NCBI RefSeq assembly: GCF_001984155.1
Contig: NZ_MTQO01000031.1
Location: 95,628-159,627 of the forward strand
Direction of reading: 5' to 3'
Length of the DNA stretch: 64,000 nucleotides
DNA from: Actinosynnema sp. ALI-1.44
GTDB taxonomy: Bacteria > Actinomycetota > Actinomycetes > Mycobacteriales > Pseudonocardiaceae
Part shown: positions 60,301-64,000 of the stretch, piece after piece
Numbering within the stretch: the first letter of the stretch is position 1
How the letters are laid out: each line of letters starts with the position of its first letter
Notes under the pieces: generated by a model
What the model was told of the DNA's origin: nothing
Seen by the model: only the letters and a program-made list of their open reading frames with translations
Database searches by the model: none
Program-made: the position numbers and the translations under genes

Positions 60301-60954
60301 ACACAGGATTCCTTGCCACCACACCGTGACGCGCCCCGGCGGCACCCTGGATTCCGCCGGGTGCGTCCCCGCGGTGAGCGTTCAAGGAGTGTGATCGGCC
60401 TCTCCTGGTGGCGGTCGATCACGGTGACCATGAGGCATACGACATCACCTGCGCCTCATGGTCGCATGTGGACGGTGGAGACTTCTTCTTCAGCGCGGTG
60501 CCCGCCGCGCCGACCAGGCCGACGAGGCTCTGCGCGTTCAGGTCCTCTTGATGAACGACACGATGCCGATTCCTTTCGGACGTGAGCCCAGCATTTGATT
60601 GGTGGTCCATCGGGAAGAAACAGGCCTCAAAAGGCACCGTGTCTTGCACACGGAGGACAGTACAACAAACACTCAGCCCCGAAAGGCCGCATAACACCAT
60701 CGTGTGATCACCAATGGCGCGCTCATACCGGAGGGCGGCGATCACACTTCTCCCGAGCGCGGTCACGCCAAGTCCGGGAGGGGCTGAATTCGCGACGACG
60801 ACTTCTGCTAACGTACCGATTCGCGTTGACAACCCAGTGCCGACCAGACTTCCGCCCTTGATGCCCAGGCCGCCAACCGCGGTCTCCCACCTGGCTGACG
60901 CGCGCCCAATTCGTGTCGCGCGATTCCGCCGCAGCGTGGGCAGCCAGTGCGGGG

Positions 60955-60984
60955 TAGTTCAGTGTGGGCTAGTTCAGTGTAGGC
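60955..60984. repeat. two tandem copies of a 15-base repeat
   Basis: TAGTTCAGTGTGGGC (60955-60969) is followed directly by TAGTTCAGTGTAGGC (60970-60984), one mismatch. A short tandem duplication in noncoding DNA, possibly a variable locus; no function assigned. Confidence 0.6.
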
Positions 60985-61240
60985 AGCGCGTCGTCCCGGA
61001 AGAAGCGGTGCGCACGGCCGTCAGGCTCCGCCCGAAATGGGCGCGCCATGCCTCACGCATCCCCAGTCGGTGATGTCGCTGGTCAATGGTTATCGATTTT
61101 CGCCGAGTAATGCTCGGCAGCCGAACGCCGAAACCTGGAACCGCTCAGCGGCTCGTCGAGGCAGCCATTGGTCCGCCAGGGACACAGCTGCGTGGGCGCG
61201 GTCGCGGAACCTGGCGGCGAAAATCTCGAATGGTCCACCG

Positions 61241-61265
61241 GTTTGTCTGGTGACAGGATGGGTAT
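61241..61265 (+). promoter_or_regulatory. SigB/SigF-type promoter GTTT-N15-GGGTAT
   Basis: GTTT (61241-61244), a 15-base spacer and GGGTAT (61260-61265): an exact consensus match. It lies about 110 bases upstream of the STAS/RsbW-like pair, suggesting autoregulation by the sigma factor that this pair controls. Confidence 0.7.
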
Positions 61266-61375
61266 CGCATTACCGTACGGTGCAGCCGATGCTGCGGAAC
61301 GTCGAGGTCAACGCCGTAGTGAGGGCGCCCGGCGGCGTTGGCTTCTCACGCGCGTTCGGGAAGGAGGCGCCACCG

Positions 61376-61804
61376 ATGAAGCCGCCGAGAGCCGCATCAG
61401 AGCGTCGACCAGCCGACCCCCACGAGGTGCTGACCGTCCGTACCACGTCCGACCAGGCCGACATCGTCGTGGTCGCCGCCGCCGGAGAAGTGGATCTGCT
61501 GACCACTCCGCTGCTGGAGCAGGCCCTGGATACCGCCTTGCGGCCCGGTTCGCCGCCGGTAGTGGTGGACCTGTCGCGAGTCACGTTCTTCGCCGCGGCC
61601 GGGATCCGGGCGCTGTTGGTCGCTACCGCAGCAGGTCCGCGACGGCGCTTGCCGATCGTGGCCTCACCGGACGTACTGCGCTTGCTGCGCATAGCAGGCG
61701 TCGACAAGCAGTTGACGGTCCGCGACACGCTCGCCGACGCGATGCGGCATTTGACTATGTCCGAGGCGGAACGTCCGACATACGGGAACGACTCGCGGCG
61801 GTAG
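61376..61804 (+). CDS. STAS-domain protein lacking the usual phospho-Ser
   Basis: 142 residues from the ATG at 61376 with GGAGG upstream. STAS fold: ADIVVVAAAGEVDLLTTPLLEQAL, PPVVVDLSRVTFFAAAGIRALLVA, and DVLRLLRIAGVDKQLTV. Where SpoIIAA/RsbV have a phosphorylated Ser in D-S/T-x-G, this protein has FAAAG, so it cannot be switched in the normal way unless the Ser of VDLSRV substitutes. It lies just upstream of an RsbW-like kinase gene, so it may bind that kinase constitutively. Confidence 0.85.
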   Translation: MKPPRAASERRPADPHEVLTVRTTSDQADIVVVAAAGEVDLLTTPLLEQALDTALRPGSPPVVVDLSRVTFFAAAGIRALLVATAAGPRRRLPIVASPDVLRLLRIAGVDKQLTVRDTLADAMRHLTMSEAERPTYGNDSRR

Positions 61805-61868
61805 CTTGGCAGCAATGCCCCGCGAACCACATTCCAGGATGGACAAACAGGGTGGCAGGTGCTTGAGG

Positions 61869-62366
61869 ATGTCAGTGCGTGAGCAGAACGGGTCGGTCCC
61901 AGCGGCGGTGCTCGGCTGGTCGCGAGCACTGCCTGACCTGGCTTGTGACGTGGTGACCGACGCCGACTTCAGCAAGCCGTATCTGTACGACCAAGCCGGG
62001 GTGTTGCCCGGCCGGTTGGTGTTGTTGCGTTCCCGTGTGCTGGAGTGGGCACACGCGGTCGGCTTGCTCGAACATGATCGCGAGGACGTCGTCATGGCGG
62101 CCGACGAGGCGCTCTCGAACGCGATGGAACACGCCTTTCCTGATGGCGGGGGAAACGTGACCTTGTTCGCGGCGAGGGACCGGCTGGCGCGTGCGGTGCA
62201 CGTGGTGGTGTCCGACAACGGCACCTGGTCGGTGCCACTCGGTCATTCCCGCGGCGGTGGCATGGGTCTGGTGATGATGGACAGACTGGCCGACGTCTTC
62301 GACCTGCACCACGACGAGCGCGGGACCACAGTCGTGCTGCGGTGGGCCCGGCGGGCCAACGCCTGA
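61869..62366 (+). CDS. RsbW-like anti-sigma factor / HATPase_c kinase
   Basis: 165 residues from the ATG at 61869. The start is uncertain: ATG codons at 61815 and 61839 and a GTG at 61875, the last with GAGGA at good spacing, are all possible. GHKL motifs are intact: N-box ADEALSNAMEHAFP, G1 VSDNGTWSVP, G2 GGGMGLVMMDRLA and the final GTTVVLRWARR. Such proteins bind a SigB/SigF-type sigma factor and phosphorylate their STAS antagonist. 64 bases after the STAS stop and probably co-transcribed from the SigF-type promoter. Confidence 0.85.
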   Translation: MSVREQNGSVPAAVLGWSRALPDLACDVVTDADFSKPYLYDQAGVLPGRLVLLRSRVLEWAHAVGLLEHDREDVVMAADEALSNAMEHAFPDGGGNVTLFAARDRLARAVHVVVSDNGTWSVPLGHSRGGGMGLVMMDRLADVFDLHHDERGTTVVLRWARRANA

Positions 62367-62371
62367 CGCAC

Positions 62372-62396
62372 GTTTGGCTCCGCACGCATCGGGCAT
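62372..62396 (+). promoter_or_regulatory. SigB/SigF-type promoter GTTT-N15-GGGCAT
   Basis: GTTT (62372-62375), a 15-base spacer and GGGCAT (62391-62396, one mismatch to GGGTAT). It starts just after the kinase stop and ends nine bases before the P450 ATG, implying a leaderless or very short leader transcript. Confidence 0.55.
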
Positions 62397-62405
62397 AGAG
62401 CTCGT

Positions 62406-63680
62406 ATGCGACTACCGGAGCTCCCTGGGGATCAATCGCTGCATGTCTTGCTCGAGGGGTACGGCTGGATGCCGAACCTCCGCAGGAGCACGGGCGTCGA
62501 CGTAGTGCGGACGCGGGTGATGGGCCAACGCGCGGTGGGCCTGTGCGGGCCGGACGCGGCGCGGTTCTTCTACGACGAGAAGCACGTCGAGCGGCACGCG
62601 GCGATCCCAAGCCCGGTCCTGAGTACCTTGTTCGGGCACGGCGCGGTGCACACGCTCGACCGTGAGGCCCATCGGCGTCGCAAGAGCATCTTCCTGTCCC
62701 TGGTGACACCGGACTCGGTCGCGTCGCTTGTTCAATGTGTCGCGGCGGCGTGGGAGGACGTCGTCGTCGGCTGGCAGCCGGGTCGTTCGGTGGTGCTCTT
62801 CGACGAGGCGAGCCGGGCGATCACTGCGGGCGTGCGCCGCTGGGCGGGTCTTCCGGTGGAAACCCACGAGGTCGGCGACCTGGCCGCGGACCTGGTCGCG
62901 ATGGTCGACGGGTTCGCCACGGCCGGGCCACGGCACTGGCGCGCCAGGTCGGCCCGCGACCGCCGTGAAGCCTGGCTCGGGTCCGTGATCCAGGACGTCC
63001 GGGACGGCAAAGCCGAGGCGCCGCCGGGATCGGCGTTGGAAACGGTCGCCCGGCACCGGGATGTCGACGGCGAGCTGCTGGATCCCAGGACCGCGGCAGT
63101 GGAACTGCTCAACGTCATCCGGCCGACTGTCGCGGTCTGCTGGTTCGTCGCCTACGCCGGACACGCGTTGCACACCTGGCCGCAGTTCCGCAGGCCGCTG
63201 CAGGCCGGTGGTGAGTTCGCGGTCGCGTTCGCCCATGAGTTGCGGCGGTTCTACCCGTTCGCGCCGTTCGTCGGTGGTCGCGCCGTCCGTGACCTGACGT
63301 GGCAGGGGCACGAGATTCCCGAGGGTGCGCTGGTCCTGTTGGACCTCTACGGGCAGAACCACGACAGCCGTTGGTGGGCTGACCCGTACCGGTTCGACCC
63401 GGACCGGTTCGTCGGCCGCGAGATCGACATGTGGCACCTCGTCCCGCAAGGCGCGGGCGATCCACAGACGGGGCACCGCTGCCCGGGTGAGGCGTTCACC
63501 GTGGCGATCCTCGCCGAACTCAGCACTCGGTTGGCGCACTTGGACTACCGGGTTCCCGACCAGGACTCGACGATCTCGCTGAGCCGGATCCCGGCCCGGC
63601 CACGAAGCGGTTTCGTGCTCGTGCCCGTGGGCAGAGCAGCGCAGCGGGCCGCCGACCCGCTGGTGGCCGGCGCGGACTGA
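62406..63680 (+). CDS. CYP152-family peroxygenase cytochrome P450 (OleT/BSbeta-like)
   Basis: 424 residues. It lacks the normal I-helix AGxxT; instead it has NVIRPTVAV, the Arg-Pro pair that holds the fatty-acid carboxylate in CYP152 enzymes. The heme loop PQGAGDPQTGHRCPGEA is the elongated CYP152 form with axial Cys. His82 in LFGHGAVHTLDREAH aligns by eye with His85 of OleT (LFGKGAIHTVDG), where the hydroxylase BSbeta has Gln. These enzymes use H2O2 directly, without redox partners, to hydroxylate fatty acids or decarboxylate them to 1-alkenes. The next gene is a manganese catalase, and the promoter is SigF-like. Confidence 0.88.
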   Translation: MRLPELPGDQSLHVLLEGYGWMPNLRRSTGVDVVRTRVMGQRAVGLCGPDAARFFYDEKHVERHAAIPSPVLSTLFGHGAVHTLDREAHRRRKSIFLSLVTPDSVASLVQCVAAAWEDVVVGWQPGRSVVLFDEASRAITAGVRRWAGLPVETHEVGDLAADLVAMVDGFATAGPRHWRARSARDRREAWLGSVIQDVRDGKAEAPPGSALETVARHRDVDGELLDPRTAAVELLNVIRPTVAVCWFVAYAGHALHTWPQFRRPLQAGGEFAVAFAHELRRFYPFAPFVGGRAVRDLTWQGHEIPEGALVLLDLYGQNHDSRWWADPYRFDPDRFVGREIDMWHLVPQGAGDPQTGHRCPGEAFTVAILAELSTRLAHLDYRVPDQDSTISLSRIPARPRSGFVLVPVGRAAQRAADPLVAGAD

Positions 63681-63787
63681 CCATTCCGATACCGTGCCGA
63701 ATCCCGGTGGGGCGACACAGGTTTGGGTGACCTTGACCAGGGAAGCCAGGTTCGGCAGGCTTTTCGCCCAATGATGGGGAGTTACAC

Positions 63788-64000
63788 ATGTTCTTTCATC
63801 GCCAGGAACTTCAGTTCAAGGCGACTCCGGAGCAACCGGACGCTGTGTACGCCCGCAAGCTCCAGGAGGTGCTCGGCGGCCAGTACGGCGAGATCAGCGT
63901 AGCGATGCAGTACATGTTCCAGGGGTGGAACATGCACGTCCCAGGCAAGTACCGCGACATGGTGTTCGGCATCGGCGCGGAGGAGTTCGGCCACGTCGAG
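63788..64000 (+). CDS. manganese catalase (ferritin-like), N-terminal part
   Basis: Starts with GGGGAG seven bases before the ATG and runs off the right edge after 71 residues (MFFHRQELQFKATPEQPDAV, then LQEVLGGQYGEISVAMQYMFQGWN, with AEEFGHVE at the edge). The Glu of GEISVAMQY and the E..H of EEFGHVE are the first dimanganese ligands of KatN/Mn-catalases. It converts H2O2 to water and oxygen in the cytoplasm. A weak GTTT-N15-GGGAAG promoter lies 43-67 bases upstream. Placed next to an H2O2-using P450, it probably balances peroxide. Confidence 0.85.
   Translation, partial: MFFHRQELQFKATPEQPDAVYARKLQEVLGGQYGEISVAMQYMFQGWNMHVPGKYRDMVFGIGAEEFGHVE

Larger units (their letters stand above)
60200..61375. 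other. 1.2-kb intergenic region with hairpin, tandem repeat and promoter
   Basis: No intact gene was found. Listed separately: the hairpin at 60273-60300, the tandem repeat at 60955-60984 and the SigF-type promoter at 61241-61265. On the minus strand, around 60596-60420, a frame with EDLNAQSLVGLVGAAGTALK and ending SPPSTCDHEAQVMSYASWSP reads like a small peptide, but the only start with a ribosome site (GTG near 60563) is in another frame, so it is at best a frameshifted gene. Confidence 0.5.

Noticed and set aside
60714..61073. 119-residue plus-strand frame in the 60-61 kb region
   Set aside because: Runs through the 15-base tandem repeat; no domain or start signal.

Overview
The window is high-GC DNA with GTG/TTG starts, tightly packed and often start-stop-overlapping genes, Tat and lipoprotein signals, SARP/AfsR and LuxR-LAL regulators, Lsr2, an ANTAR protein and a GPP34 protein. 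That combination points to a filamentous actinomycete, most likely Pseudonocardiales (Amycolatopsis/Kibdelosporangium/Lentzea-like). This is judged from gene content and style; no database search was possible. It is chromosomal: about 52 genes, two tRNAs, no rRNA, no CRISPR, no complete insertion sequence.

0-10.3 kb: a broken SARP regulator at the left edge, then a LuxR-LAL regulator, a 62-residue cysteine-free peptide and a complete LanM lanthipeptide synthetase, all on the minus strand; then a winged-helix protein and two TPR proteins. 10.4-16.7 kb: acyl-CoA metabolism (two overlapping acyl-CoA dehydrogenases, a TetR regulator, a histidine phosphatase, an XRE regulator, a FadD-like ligase). 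16.7-23.4 kb: a DNA polymerase I-like protein, then a phosphonate module (PhnX-like hydrolase, GntR regulator, FAD oxidoreductase, PhnD-PhnC-PhnE importer). 23.4-26.3 kb: a CHAT-TPR protease-like protein downstream of a small His/Cys-tailed peptide. 26.9-34.6 kb: secreted or exported enzymes (GH28-like, metallophosphoesterase with LamG, GH109/Gfo-Idh-MocA) plus lactate monooxygenase. 34.7-37.6 kb: azoreductase, MarR and MFS around a clear MarR-type dyad, then a LysE exporter. 38-39 kb: a solitary AbiEi/endonuclease-like gene bracketed by two copies of a long hairpin repeat.

39-51 kb: an APC permease fused to a GNAT acetyltransferase, GPP34, a double-SDR acyl-CoA reductase, a P450, an AfsR-like ATPase, a HerA/DUF853 ATPase and oligoribonuclease. 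51.1-54.2 kb: tRNA-His, a structured noncoding stretch, an L,D-transpeptidase lipoprotein, and tRNA-Lys with a degenerate tyrosine integrase beside it (an old integration site). 54.4-64 kb: a CrtI-like oxidoreductase with an SRPBCC partner, a MerR regulator of the CarH/LitR type, and a stress and signalling group (GAF-ANTAR, two STAS proteins, an RsbW-like kinase, Lsr2, a CYP152-type peroxygenase P450, a manganese catalase cut by the right edge). Three genes here carry GTTT-N15/16-GGGYAY promoters of the SigB/SigF type, so this block probably belongs to one general-stress regulon.

Most noteworthy: the LanM with a Cys-free partner peptide; the His/Cys peptide with CHAT protease; the OleT-like CYP152 beside a catalase under SigF-like promoters; the APC-GNAT fusion; a dispersed 20-25 bp hairpin repeat (three copies); and a recurring CTACTGRCGRGT element before three metabolic genes.
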